From contig CAXXKX010000002.1 of the NCBI GenBank assembly GCA_963676655.2, forward strand, positions 1,550,001 through 1,614,000: a stretch of 64,000 nt of DNA, written 5' to 3'. The number at the start of each line of letters is the position of its first letter. Positions within the stretch are counted from its first letter, which is position 1. Source of the stretch: G963676655 sp963676655 (GTDB lineage: Bacteria > Verrucomicrobiota > Lentisphaeria > Victivallales > Victivallaceae). The translations under genes and the position numbers were made by a program. Below the pieces are notes generated by a model. The model was given only the letters and a program-made list of their open reading frames with translations, was not told the DNA's origin and did not search any database. Positions 8,459 to 16,810 of the stretch are shown piece by piece.

Positions 8459-9616
8459 TTAGAACCCCTCCAACGCCTCAGTCGCTTTCTTTTCCTTTAG
8501 CTTTTTGATTACTTCCGGTTTGTAATCATCGTAGGCAGTGCCGTATTCAATTTTTAGGTTTTTAGATATGATATTATATGTTCCGTATAAACGACGTCCA
8601 TTTTTCCATGTTGAAAAACATATATCTTCTATTTTGTTACCGGAGATTGGAAGCCATTCCGAATAACTGTATTTTTTTAGAAGTGCTTGAATTAGATTGA
8701 GAGGTAAACTAAGTAGTGTTTTTTCTAAAATAATAGAAGCTTTTACAGATTGAAACATGATATCGGCCTTCTCATCGGTTGTCAGTTTCGTATAATCGCG
8801 ATATCTATAAATTAGTTTTTGGGCAGTTTTAATCTTTGTCGTTTGCTCTTTTAAATTAGCATTTGGGGATATTGCGTATACAATTCCTGTCGATTGTCCA
8901 TTATACATATATTTCATAATGCGGTCTGCAGATTTATCATTTAAGATGCTTCTTTTATTAACGAAATTAACTTTAATTAAGTATATGCTTTTTTGGAATA
9001 AACAATACTTGGGGGCTGATAATTCGTATGGAAGCCCGTACTTGCTGATGCATTCTTTAAAGGTTGAGTCCAAGGGCATGTACATATTAGTCATGTTATG
9101 TACTTCCTGGTCGCTTGCTTTGGGTGGAGGGGGGGCATTTTTTTCGGTAATGACAAGTATTTTTCGCGAGAGATAATAATCACCTGTTACTTTTCTTTTT
9201 CCAAGAACGGCGGACATTTCTTCAATTCCATTGGCTTTGAATTCTCCGAATTTCCAGGTTGCTTTAAGGTTGGCGGTTCTTAACATGTTCCTTTGTTTCC
9301 CTGTTAAAGCTTCAAGGTTTTCAGGAGCATTCAATATGTCGAAACTGTCTTCCCAGTATTTTTCTTTATGCAGTTTGTCCTTGACCCCGGGGGCAAGATA
9401 GGCATAGGTTTCCTCAAACGATTTATCATAGCGGTAGCGGACGAATACGGCATAGTTTTTGTATTCAAACAACGCCGCTTCGGCGTATTTGTCCTTGAAA
9501 TGCCCCAGTGGTTTCCCGAACCGGGTGATGCTTTGTGTGAACGAATCCCCGAGCCGGGCCTGGACGGCGGCGCCCAAACAGATCAGGACGAAGGTTGACA
9601 AGATTTTATGCTTCAT
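8459..9616 (-). CDS. Secreted two-repeat family protein (copy 4)
   Basis: This 385-residue protein has a signal peptide ending VQA before RLGDSFTQSITRFGKPL. It is the tandem-duplication twin of the 6470 gene. The N-terminal ~160 and C-terminal ~55 residues are nearly the same, while residues ~165-325 diverge strongly (for example LDSTFKECISKYGLPYEL in place of LGKSFKQCVQKYKLPFEI). The conserved second-repeat end STWKNGRRLYGTYNIISK and the tail KKLKEKKATEALEGF are kept. RBS: a G-run (GGGGGC) before the ATG. The function is unknown; export is predicted. Confidence 0.85.
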   Translation of the reverse strand: MKHKILSTFVLICLGAAVQARLGDSFTQSITRFGKPLGHFKDKYAEAALFEYKNYAVFVRYRYDKSFEETYAYLAPGVKDKLHKEKYWEDSFDILNAPENLEALTGKQRNMLRTANLKATWKFGEFKANGIEEMSAVLGKRKVTGDYYLSRKILVITEKNAPPPPKASDQEVHNMTNMYMPLDSTFKECISKYGLPYELSAPKYCLFQKSIYLIKVNFVNKRSILNDKSADRIMKYMYNGQSTGIVYAISPNANLKEQTTKIKTAQKLIYRYRDYTKLTTDEKADIMFQSVKASIILEKTLLSLPLNLIQALLKKYSYSEWLPISGNKIEDICFSTWKNGRRLYGTYNIISKNLKIEYGTAYDDYKPEVIKKLKEKKATEALEGF

Positions 9617-9633
9617 GGAAAAAGCCCCCTTTT

Positions 9634-9700
9634 GTTAATTAGAAATTAGTAATTAGAAATTAGTAATGAAAATACCCTATCAATTAGAAATTAGAAATGA
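9634..9700. repeat. Degenerate 'aattagaaattagt' tandem tract
   Basis: Four to five imperfect copies of a 12-15-base unit lie just upstream of the 8459 gene. The same motif occurs upstream of the 6470 gene and near 37070-37100, so it is a dispersed filler repeat. Confidence 0.6.
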
Positions 9701-10112
9701 TTGTACAAAATGCAAATTAACCACTGAACACACTGAAAATCACTGAAACAAGTTTTTTTATATTTTAGCCTAGGCTGAAAATTTAAACACTTCTCCGTGT
9801 CCCTCCGTGTTCTCCGTGGTGCAATGATCCGTCAGACGGAACTAAAAACCTTTTTCGTGCCCTTTCGTGGAGTTCATGGTTAATAATTAACATTTAATAT
9901 ATGTGAAATAAAGCCGATGTCAAACAAGTAAATAAACTTTTTTCAGCCACAAACTACTCAAATGATTTTATGTTTAGATTAAATAATTTAATCTATTTAT
10001 TAATTTATTTAATTTTTTAATAAACTTTAATTGGTAATTTAATATATTATATATTAGTATTTATAATTAATTAGCCACGAATAGCACGAATCACACAAAT
10101 TGTTGCCGACTT

Positions 10113-10296
10113 TTTGGAGTGCGGTTAGATTTAACCGCTTTGACACCGTAGTATGTCAAGTCACCATAGATGTTCCGCAACTTTATTGCGGCCACTGATG
10201 TCAACCTTTACAGCTATGGCAAAATATTGCCATAGATAAACATTTATGACCGTCAAGCCCGATACCCAAAGCGGTTAAATCTAACCGCACTCCAAA
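10113..10296. repeat. 184-bp multi-hairpin element, copy D
   Basis: The GCGGTTA/TAACCGC hairpins at both ends are intact. The second hairpin is shortened (CCGCAA/TTGCGG), and the third reads CTATGGCAA/TTGCCATAG. It is preceded by an AT-rich block and an 'agccacgaatagcacgaat' tract as in the other copies. Confidence 0.85.
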
Positions 10297-10340
10297 AGAA
10301 TACCGCAGTCAGGATATATTCGGATGAATTCCCTGGGTAA

Positions 10341-10364
10341 CACATCGACGAAGTAATCAACTAA
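10341..10364 (+). pseudogene. Coiled-coil gene tail remnant (HIDEVIN-stop)
   Basis: Seven codons match the HIDEVIN part of the 3590 gene's C-terminus, followed by TAA. It lies 44 bases after element D, the same arrangement as at 8276. Confidence 0.5.
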
Positions 10365-10812
10365 AGATAAATTCTATCACCATTGAGTTTTTCCACGATT
10401 TCTTTTTTTATGCGCAGCAGGAGCTACGCGCTCCCAGGGAAAACATATTGTAAAAAAAATAAACTTGCAGCTTAAAAAAATTAATCTGTAGGTTTAAATA
10501 AATTTTTTTAATAATTTACTTAAATTTTTTAACTTAATCCGACCTTGAATATCCCTCGCAGGAATGTTAAATGCCTGATTAACATTTTGACCGTCCATAA
10601 AATCTATATACTAATAAAGTTTATGTATTATTTAGAAATACGTTATTTTATTTTTATGCATCAATTTAATATTTTAATTAAAATATTTTATGTTTTTATT
10701 AAATTATTTAATATATAGATTAATAAAAGCAGATAAAATTATATACTATATAATAGTATTAATGATTAACCAGCCACGAATTTCACTAATCACACAAATT
10801 TTTTAGCAACTT
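10365..10812. other. Duplicated AT-rich intergenic module
   Basis: No gene was seen. It contains a GC palindromic stretch at ~10414-10439 (GCAGGAGCTACGCGCTCCC) and an AT-rich tract that together with element E matches ~2685-3230 (shared 'tatccctcgcaggaatgtt' near 10550 and 2777). Confidence 0.6.
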
Positions 10813-10996
10813 TTTGGAGTGCGGTTAGATTTAACCGCTTTGACACCGTAGTATATCAAATCACCATAGATGTTCCGCAACTTTATTGCGGCCACAGATG
10901 TCAACCTTTACAGCTATGGCAAAAACTTGCCATAGATCACCTTTTGTGACCGTCAAACCTAACACCCAAAGCGGTTAAATCTAACTGTACTCCAAA
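10813..10996. repeat. 184-bp multi-hairpin element, copy E
   Basis: The left hairpin is intact (GCGGTTA/TAACCGC). The right end has decayed (CTAACTGTACTCC). The length is still exactly 184 bp. Confidence 0.85.
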
Positions 10997-11040
10997 ATAA
11001 TACCGCGGCCAGGATATATTCGGATGAATTCCCTGGGTAA

Positions 11041-11064
11041 CACTTCGACGAAGTAATCAATTAA
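11041..11064 (+). pseudogene. Coiled-coil gene tail remnant (HFDEVIN-stop)
   Basis: Seven codons are related to HIDEVIN, then TAA, 44 bases after element E. This is the third such remnant placed after a 184-bp element. Confidence 0.45.
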
Positions 11065-11238
11065 AGACAAATTTTATTTCCATTGAATTTATTTTCCATA
11101 ATCCCTACTTTGCGCAGCAGGAGCTACGCGCTCCCAGAATTCCTAATTGCCGCTACGCTCCGGCATCCAGCCGGTCTCTACGGCTTCGCCTCCGTTCTCG
11201 TTTCTCATTCCTAATTCGTAATTCGTAATTACAAAAGG

Positions 11239-11262
11239 TTGACACTTTTTCTATAGGCATAA
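11239..11262 (+). promoter_or_regulatory. Shared upstream motif TTGACA-N12-GCATAA, second copy
   Basis: Same pair and spacing as 3528-3551. It is followed by a ~105-base leader containing a CGTTATT/AATAACG hairpin (about 11266-11294) before the 11369 start. Confidence 0.4.
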
Positions 11263-11368
11263 GCGCGTTATTCCGGGCGGTTCCGGTAATAACGTATGGT
11301 AAGCAGTCGGGCGGGGATGGGCCCCGGTCGACAGTAACTCAAAAAACCTTAAAAGAAAGGGCAAAAAC

Positions 11369-11719
11369 ATGAGTACACCAGTATTGGGACTGACCACCAG
11401 CGGAACCTGGGGCATCTTCCAGAGCGTAAGCCACAACGACAGCGCGGAAGTTGCTGAAGCACGTGGGGCCGACGGCAAGGTAATCGAACAGAAAGCTTAT
11501 TCGGTTACAAACGAAAAACAATTCGAAGCGCTGATTGACAGTGAAGTGACAACTTTGCCGGGAATCGGTGAAGCGTTGACTGTTGGCACCTGGGAAGGTA
11601 TAATTACTTCAGTATCTCTTACTGAATCAAACACCGAGTACCAGAAACTTTCGGTCACCGCTCAGAAGAAAGATTCGGCCAATATTGTCGCCATAACAAC
11701 ATCAACATCTACTGAATAA
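11369..11719 (+). CDS. Small phage tail-like structural protein
   Basis: This is a 116-residue, acidic, beta-rich protein without a signal peptide. The central SAEVAEARGADGKVIEQKAY and the later SVSLTESNTEYQKLSVTA resemble small tail-associated proteins found in prophages of related bacteria, where a similar 'EA.D..G.V' strand precedes an 'ESN.EY.K..VTA' strand. RBS: AGAAAGGGC before the ATG. Its stop overlaps the next start by one base (TAATG), which indicates translational coupling. The assignment rests on remembered family resemblance and is moderate. Alternatively it is a host protein derived from a phage module. Confidence 0.6.
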   Translation: MSTPVLGLTTSGTWGIFQSVSHNDSAEVAEARGADGKVIEQKAYSVTNEKQFEALIDSEVTTLPGIGEALTVGTWEGIITSVSLTESNTEYQKLSVTAQKKDSANIVAITTSTSTE

Positions 11720-12558
11720 TGAAAATTAATCCGGCACGTTTTATGAACGATGGCCGATTTCAGCAGATGCTCAAAGATGACGAGGCGCTGAATCGTTTTT
11801 TGCATGAAGGGGCGGTGGAACTGCCCCGGAAAGACGCCGAACTCCTCGTCGCTTCAAGCGGCATAGTCCTGATAGCGGGGAAGCAATTCCCCGCTCCTTC
11901 CGCCGCTACGTTCTGTCTGCTTGAAATTATCGGGTCGCCTTTTATTACAAATGAAGAATCCGGCATTGATGCCATTGACATTTACAAGGCACTGTTTATA
12001 CTGGATTACGGTCGAAATGCTTCTCCGTACATTCTGGCGATAAACAATCAGCAATATGCCCTGGAAAGACTTCAAAACAATAAAGACCAGGAGCTGGAAG
12101 AAATCCGGGAATGGATCGAGATCACGAAATCCGGTCTGTCAGAAGCGAAAGAATGGTTTGAGGAACTGGCGCGGGGATATGCCCGGGATAATCTGGAAAA
12201 CCTTGATTTATGCGGGGCGGACAGCGAGATCAATATGTATCTGGGGATGGCCGGCGGTTATGATATGCTGCCGGACTTCGCGATGAGTACTGACGGCAAA
12301 CCGCGCAAGCAACGCAGTTTTGATGCCGACTGGTTGACACACATAATTACTATGGTCACTGAGGTGTCAAACGCAACCCCGGATCAGATTATATGGGATA
12401 TGCCGATGGCAATGGCCAGTTATCTGGTAATGCAGGCCATGCGCAAAGCCGGAGTTAAAGGTATTGCAGAAAAGAAGAAGTCAGGCGAAGCTCTTAACCG
12501 GGTTAAGGAACTTATGCAGATAAGAAAAGATCAACGCTCCAACCGCAACAAGCAATGA
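11719..12558 (+). CDS. Tail assembly chaperone-like protein
   Basis: This 279-residue soluble protein overlaps the preceding small tail-like gene by one base. The middle contains charged helix (~115-165). The C-terminal part DADWLTHIITMVTEVSNATPD followed by IIWDMPMAMASYLVMQAM has the 'W.MP...' helix seen in phage tail-assembly chaperones. In phages this gene usually sits between the tail-tube and tape-measure genes. Here the tape-measure-like gene is 5 kb upstream instead and only repeats follow, so the module appears rearranged. Assignment is by context and composition and is moderate. Confidence 0.5.
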   Translation: MKINPARFMNDGRFQQMLKDDEALNRFLHEGAVELPRKDAELLVASSGIVLIAGKQFPAPSAATFCLLEIIGSPFITNEESGIDAIDIYKALFILDYGRNASPYILAINNQQYALERLQNNKDQELEEIREWIEITKSGLSEAKEWFEELARGYARDNLENLDLCGADSEINMYLGMAGGYDMLPDFAMSTDGKPRKQRSFDADWLTHIITMVTEVSNATPDQIIWDMPMAMASYLVMQAMRKAGVKGIAEKKKSGEALNRVKELMQIRKDQRSNRNKQ

Positions 12559-12608
12559 GTCGTTTTTTTAACCACGAACCGCGCGAAAAGTCACGAAAAA
12601 ACCAATAT

Positions 12609-12689
12609 GCTCCCAGGGTAAATACATGCGGACGAGACGTCCGCGCTCCCAGGGTAAATACATGCGGACGAGACGTCCGCGTTCCCAGG
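12609..12689. repeat. 36-bp tandem repeat with GCGGACG palindrome
   Basis: Two perfect 36-bp units (12609-12644, 12645-12680) and a 9-bp partial third. Each contains GCGGACG-AGA-CGTCCGC. There are no spacers, so it is not CRISPR. The CTCCCAGGG part recurs in GC palindromes at 10430 and 11130. Confidence 0.85.
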
Positions 12690-12796
12690 CTCGGGCGAGA
12701 CCCCTCGTTAAAAAATGTTCTCGGGGAGCATCATACTAATTGCTTTGTTTTTCAGCTTTCAACTTTCAGCCTTAAACTTTAAGCTTAAAGCTTCTC

Positions 12797-13720
12797 TTAC
12801 TTGCTGCCTTCGATCATCCTGACGATCGGGGCTTTGGCTTTGGCAATGGTTTCCGGATCGAGAATGATCTCGGTTTCCATGTTTTCCAATGAACGCAGAA
12901 CATCGTGCAATTCGATGAGTTTCATGTTGGGGCAAACGGCCTGTTCGGAAATGGCGATAAACTGTTTATCGGGATTTTCTTTCTGGAGACGGTGGATAAT
13001 ACCGAGTTCGGTACCGACAATGATCTGTTTAGCGTCGGTTTCTTTGGCAAATTTGAGCATGCCGCCGGTACTCAACGCCGCATCGGATATTTCCACTACT
13101 TCCGGCAGGCATTCCGGATGGGTGATGACCAGGGCATCGGGATATTCGGCTTTTTTCTGTCTGATCATTTCCGGGGTGATCCGCATATGGGTCGGGCAGA
13201 AGCCCGGCCACAACAGCATTTTACGGTTAAGTTCGCGTGAAACGTTCGCGCCGAGATTGCGGTCCGGCAGAAAGATAATTTCCTTATCCTCGGGAATGGC
13301 CCGGACGATGTCGAACGCGTTGGCCGAAGTACAGCAGACATCAACTTCGGTTTTGACTTCGGCGGTACTGTTGACATAACAGACGGCGACTGCACCGGGG
13401 TGTTCTGCCTTGAGCTTGCGAAGCTGTTCGGCGGTGGCCATATCGGCCATAGGGCAGCCGGAAGCCGGAACCGGATGCAAAACAATTTTATCAGGAGACA
13501 GGATCTTGGCGGTTTCCGCCATAAACTTGACGCCGCAGAAAACGATGACATCGCAATCGGTTTTTTCCGCCTGGATGCTCAAGCCGAGGGAATCTCCGAC
13601 ATAATCGGCGACATCCTGAACTTCTCCAAGGACGTAGTTATGGGCCAGAATGACCGCGTTGCGCTCTTTTTTAAGCTGTTTTATCTTAGCGACGATCTCG
13701 TTTTGATTTATTTCTGTCAT
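12797..13720 (-). CDS. nadA: Quinolinate synthase
   Basis: It condenses iminoaspartate with dihydroxyacetone phosphate to quinolinate in de novo NAD synthesis. Family landmarks in order are ILAHNYVLGEVQDVADYVGD, CGVKFMAETAKIL (first cluster Cys), YVNSTAEVKTEVDVCCTSAN, LPDRNLG, WPGFCPTH, THPEC (second cluster Cys), GTELGI and CPNMK (third cluster Cys). The start at 13720 is chosen because TAAGGATAATC precedes it and the protein then begins at the normal family position. An upstream in-frame ATG at 13846 would add 42 unconserved basic residues. NadB and NadC are not in the window. It needs a [4Fe-4S] cluster, and a desulfurase gene lies 0.5 kb upstream. Confidence 0.95.
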   Translation of the reverse strand: MTEINQNEIVAKIKQLKKERNAVILAHNYVLGEVQDVADYVGDSLGLSIQAEKTDCDVIVFCGVKFMAETAKILSPDKIVLHPVPASGCPMADMATAEQLRKLKAEHPGAVAVCYVNSTAEVKTEVDVCCTSANAFDIVRAIPEDKEIIFLPDRNLGANVSRELNRKMLLWPGFCPTHMRITPEMIRQKKAEYPDALVITHPECLPEVVEISDAALSTGGMLKFAKETDAKQIIVGTELGIIHRLQKENPDKQFIAISEQAVCPNMKLIELHDVLRSLENMETEIILDPETIAKAKAPIVRMIEGSK

Positions 13721-14079
13721 GATTATCCTTAAAAAATATTTGTTGTCCGTACGACGGACGGCGTAGTAATCGGGTTTAATACCCCGCCTCCTGGGGCGAT
13801 CTTGAAAAATAATATTTTTGCTTAGCTTTTTTTTTAAGCGTTTCAAATACCTCGTATGCTTACATCATAAAATAAACCTTATAATATAACTCTCAAACCT
13901 GGCTATTGCAAAAGCCGCTGTGGGCAAATTTATGGAATAGGCGGATAAGTGGGAAAAGATGCGACCGACAAAAGTCGTCAATGCCGAATTGCTGTGAATT
14001 ACGCCCTGCGTTCAACGCTTTTGAAAAACTCTGAATCGTTTTTCAAAACCATCACTCCGAGCGAACTGAACTGTTTGAC

Positions 14080-14160
14080 ACGCAATAAATTGCGTAACTA
14101 ACTTTCGCCGCAAGCGGCGACCAACGCTCCTGCGTTGGATCCAGTCCGCGTACGACGCGG
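14080..14160. repeat. Four short perfect hairpins in series
   Basis: ACGCAAT/ATTGCGT (14080-14095), TCGCCGC/GCGGCGA (14105-14120), CCAACGC/GCGTTGG (14121-14138) and CCGCG/CGCGG (14146-14160) follow one another in the nadA-desulfurase gap. No T-runs follow, so these do not look like ordinary terminators. The rest of 13721-14241 shows no gene. Confidence 0.65.
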
Positions 14161-14241
14161 GGCGATTATACTGCTTCGCAGATTTTTCTTTTTTGAGCTT
14201 GAGAAAAAAGTGAACGATTACATGAATGAAAACGAGAATAA

Positions 14242-15405
14242 TCAGTCAATCGCCAGAATTTCAGTCTTATCGCCGGTAGAAGCTGATTCTTCCAGAACTT
14301 CGGCCAACATCTTCACGGCGAAGTCAATTTCCTCTTTGGTGGTATTGATTCCGACTGAAAAACGCAATGCGCCGTAGAGTTCAAGCGGAGGCAGGGACAT
14401 GGCGCTGAGGACTCTCGATACCGAATCCCGGGTGCTGCAGGCCGCGCCGGTTGACACCGCGACGCCGCGTGAGTCGAGCAGGTCCGATAAAGTCGCCGCG
14501 TAGTGACCGGGGAAACTGATGTTGGTGGTATTGCAGATCCGGTCGGCGGTATTGCCGTTGATTTTGGTTTCAAAGGGCAGGGCCATTATTTTTTGTTCGA
14601 GGCAGTCCCGCATTTCATGACAATGTTCAATGTTGAGTTGCAGGTTGTCGGTGGCAAGTTTGCAGGCCATGCCGAAACCGGCGATGGCCGGATGATCGTG
14701 GGTGCAGGGACGCAGTTTCGGGCCGCCGCCGAACTGGATCGGTTCGATGTCGGTTCCGGGGCGGACATATAACGCGCCGACGCCTTTGGGACCGTAGATT
14801 TTATGGGCCGAAATTGACAGCAGGTCTGCGCCAAGTTCGTCAACGTCCAAAGGCATTTTGCCGAGAGCTTGAACCGCGTCATAGTGCAAAGAAATATTAG
14901 CCTTTTTTGTGATTCGCTTTATTGCCGCCAAATTTTGAACGGTTCCGGTTTCGTTATTTGCCAAAATAAGTGACACTAATGCGGTGTCTTCATTTAACGA
15001 CATCGTGAGTTGATCAAGATCGATCATGCCGCGTGAGTCAACATCCAGAAAGATAACATCAAAGCCGTTTTCCGCCAAATGCTGACAGGGCGCGAAACTG
15101 GCGCTGTGTTCCACCGCTGAAGTGATGATCCGTTTTTTACCTTTTTTGAACGCATGGACGGCAGTTCCAAGGATGGCAATATTATCGGCCTCGGTCCCGC
15201 CGCCGGTGAAGACAAGCTCATTCGGGATCGCGTTTATGGCATTCGCGACCTGTTTTGCTCCCCGCATCCGGGCGACCTCGGCGGCGCGGCCGGGCTTATG
15301 GGGGCTGGCTGCGTTGGCGAATGCCTCGCTGAAAAAAGGGAGCATTGTTGCAACGACATCCGGATGAACCGGAGTCGTCGCGTTGTAATCCAGATAGACT
15401 TGCAT
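14242..15405 (-). CDS. Cysteine desulfurase (NifS/IscS family)
   Basis: This 387-residue PLP enzyme takes sulfur from cysteine for Fe-S cluster or thio-cofactor synthesis. It shows the N-terminal YLDYNATTPV, the GGTEADN substrate loop, the PLP-lysine motif SAHKIYGPKGVGALYV and the catalytic-cysteine loop STGAACSTRDSVSRVL. It is the last gene of the minus-strand sulfur cluster, 53 bases after the sulfhydrylase gene, so it probably shares the transcript. No IscU/NifU scaffold gene is nearby. A specific name (nifS, iscS) cannot be fixed from sequence alone. Confidence 0.9.
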   Translation of the reverse strand: MQVYLDYNATTPVHPDVVATMLPFFSEAFANAASPHKPGRAAEVARMRGAKQVANAINAIPNELVFTGGGTEADNIAILGTAVHAFKKGKKRIITSAVEHSASFAPCQHLAENGFDVIFLDVDSRGMIDLDQLTMSLNEDTALVSLILANNETGTVQNLAAIKRITKKANISLHYDAVQALGKMPLDVDELGADLLSISAHKIYGPKGVGALYVRPGTDIEPIQFGGGPKLRPCTHDHPAIAGFGMACKLATDNLQLNIEHCHEMRDCLEQKIMALPFETKINGNTADRICNTTNISFPGHYAATLSDLLDSRGVAVSTGAACSTRDSVSRVLSAMSLPPLELYGALRFSVGINTTKEEIDFAVKMLAEVLEESASTGDKTEILAID

Positions 15406-15458
15406 CTTACAGACTCAAGTTTTCGGGCGGCAAATGTCAACTTGCCGCCCGGATAATT

Positions 15459-16754
15459 TTATTGTTGGCTGGCTTGAAGCGCCTGGTCGAAGTCCGCGCA
15501 GATATCTTCAATATCCTCGATGCCGACTGAAACCCGGATAAACTCTTCATTGATGCCGGCGGCTTTTTTCGCCTCATCCGACATCTGCTGATGGGTTGTG
15601 GTCCAGGGATTGATGACCAGAGTCTTGGCATCGCCGACATTTGCCAGGTGGATCGCCAGTTTTACCGAGTCAATGAATTTAGCCGCGGCTTTCGCGCCGC
15701 CTTTGATGCCGAAGCCCATAACCGAACCGTAACCGACTTTCAGGTATTTATCGGCAACCGCGTGCGATTCATGATTATCCAGTCCAAGGTAATTGACCCA
15801 TTCCACTAACGGATGAGCTTCCAGGTACTGCGCCAGTTTCAGTGCGTTGTCGCAATGCTGCTTCATGCGCAGCGGCAGCGTTTCAAGTCCCTGGAGCAGC
15901 AGAAAACTGTTGAACGGGCTGGGGCAGAATCCCATATTTCTCATGCCCTGAACTCTCGCTTTGACAATATAGGCGATATTGCCCGCGCCGGGAACATCGC
16001 CCAGAGCGTCATGGAATACCACGCCGTGATAGCTTTCGTCCGGTTCGGTGAATTCCGGGAAACGACCGCTTGACCAGTCGAAATTACCGCTGTCGATGAC
16101 CGCGCCGCCAATGCTGGTGCCGTGACCGCCGATCCATTTGGTGCAGGAGTAGACGATTATATCCACTCCGAACTCGAACGGACGGCAGATGCCGGGGGCA
16201 AAGGTGTTGTCGATAATAACCGGCAGACCGTGTGCGTGAGCCTCCGCGGTGATCGGGGTGAAGTCCGGGACATCGCCCTTGGGGTTGCCGATGGTTTCGC
16301 CATAGACCAGTTTGGTGTTTTCCCTGACGTTTTCCCGAATCGCTTCCGGGGTGAACTCTTCAATAAAAGTCACCTCAATCCCGAAGCGGGGCAGGGTATA
16401 CAAAAACAGGGTCTGGGTGCCGCCATACAATGAGGCTGCGCTGATAATATGATCTCCGGCCTGAGCCAGATTGGTTACGGCCAGAAAAATCGCGGCCATA
16501 CCGCTGGAAGTGGCCAGCGCGCCGGTGCCGCCTTCAAGCGCGGCCAGACGTTTTTCAAAGACGTCCGAAGTCGGGTTCATCAGCCGGGTGTAGATGTTGC
16601 CGAACTCTTCAAGCGCAAAGAGTCTAGCGGCGTGATCGGTTGAATTGAATGCGTAGGCGCTGGTCTGATAGATCGGTACCGCGCAAGCTCCAGTCGTCGG
16701 GTCCGGGTTTTGTCCGCCGTGGACAGATATAGTCGATGTACCCAATTTGCTCAT
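15459..16754 (-). CDS. metY: O-acetylhomoserine sulfhydrylase
   Basis: This 431-residue Cys/Met-metabolism PLP enzyme makes homocysteine from O-acetylhomoserine and sulfide. Motifs are STISVHGGQNPDPTTGA, QTSAYAFNSTDHAARLFAL, ATSSGMAAIFLAV, the PLP-lysine stretch YSCTKWIGGHGTSIGG, and the C-terminal region with TTTHQQMSDEAKKAAGI. Its length (about 430) fits the MetY branch rather than the ~390-residue gamma-synthases. It lies 57 bases downstream of cysK in the sulfur cluster, so both sulfide-fixing branches (cysteine and homocysteine) are encoded together. Confidence 0.92.
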   Translation of the reverse strand: MSKLGTSTISVHGGQNPDPTTGACAVPIYQTSAYAFNSTDHAARLFALEEFGNIYTRLMNPTSDVFEKRLAALEGGTGALATSSGMAAIFLAVTNLAQAGDHIISAASLYGGTQTLFLYTLPRFGIEVTFIEEFTPEAIRENVRENTKLVYGETIGNPKGDVPDFTPITAEAHAHGLPVIIDNTFAPGICRPFEFGVDIIVYSCTKWIGGHGTSIGGAVIDSGNFDWSSGRFPEFTEPDESYHGVVFHDALGDVPGAGNIAYIVKARVQGMRNMGFCPSPFNSFLLLQGLETLPLRMKQHCDNALKLAQYLEAHPLVEWVNYLGLDNHESHAVADKYLKVGYGSVMGFGIKGGAKAAAKFIDSVKLAIHLANVGDAKTLVINPWTTTHQQMSDEAKKAAGINEEFIRVSVGIEDIEDICADFDQALQASQQ

Positions 16755-16810
16755 AACTTGATTCCTTATTTATTAAAATTTCTCTGAAATATTTCAGTTT
16801 CCTGCTTTAA

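Larger units (their letters stand above)
6263..10330. repeat. Tandem duplication, two units of ~2.03 kb
   Basis: Unit 1 (about 6263-8295) and unit 2 (about 8296-10330) carry the same parts in the same order. These are a coiled-coil 3' fragment, a GC-hairpin terminator, a minus-strand secreted-protein gene, its upstream spam repeats, an AT-rich block and a 184-bp element. The boundary sequence CGCGCGTCTCCCCGG starts at 6263 and at 8296, so the period is about 2033 bp. Confidence 0.8.

Noticed and set aside
12609..12689. Possible CRISPR array
   Set aside because: The 36-bp units are contiguous with no unique spacers, and no cas genes are present. The same reasoning applies to the 37-bp units at 41683-41779.
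12555..12782. Open frame overlapping the end of the chaperone-like gene
   Set aside because: It consists mostly of the 36-bp tandem repeat and filler; no RBS or conserved content.
13721..13846. N-terminal extension of nadA to an upstream ATG
   Set aside because: The 42 extra residues are basic and unconserved, while a good RBS precedes the internal start at 13720.
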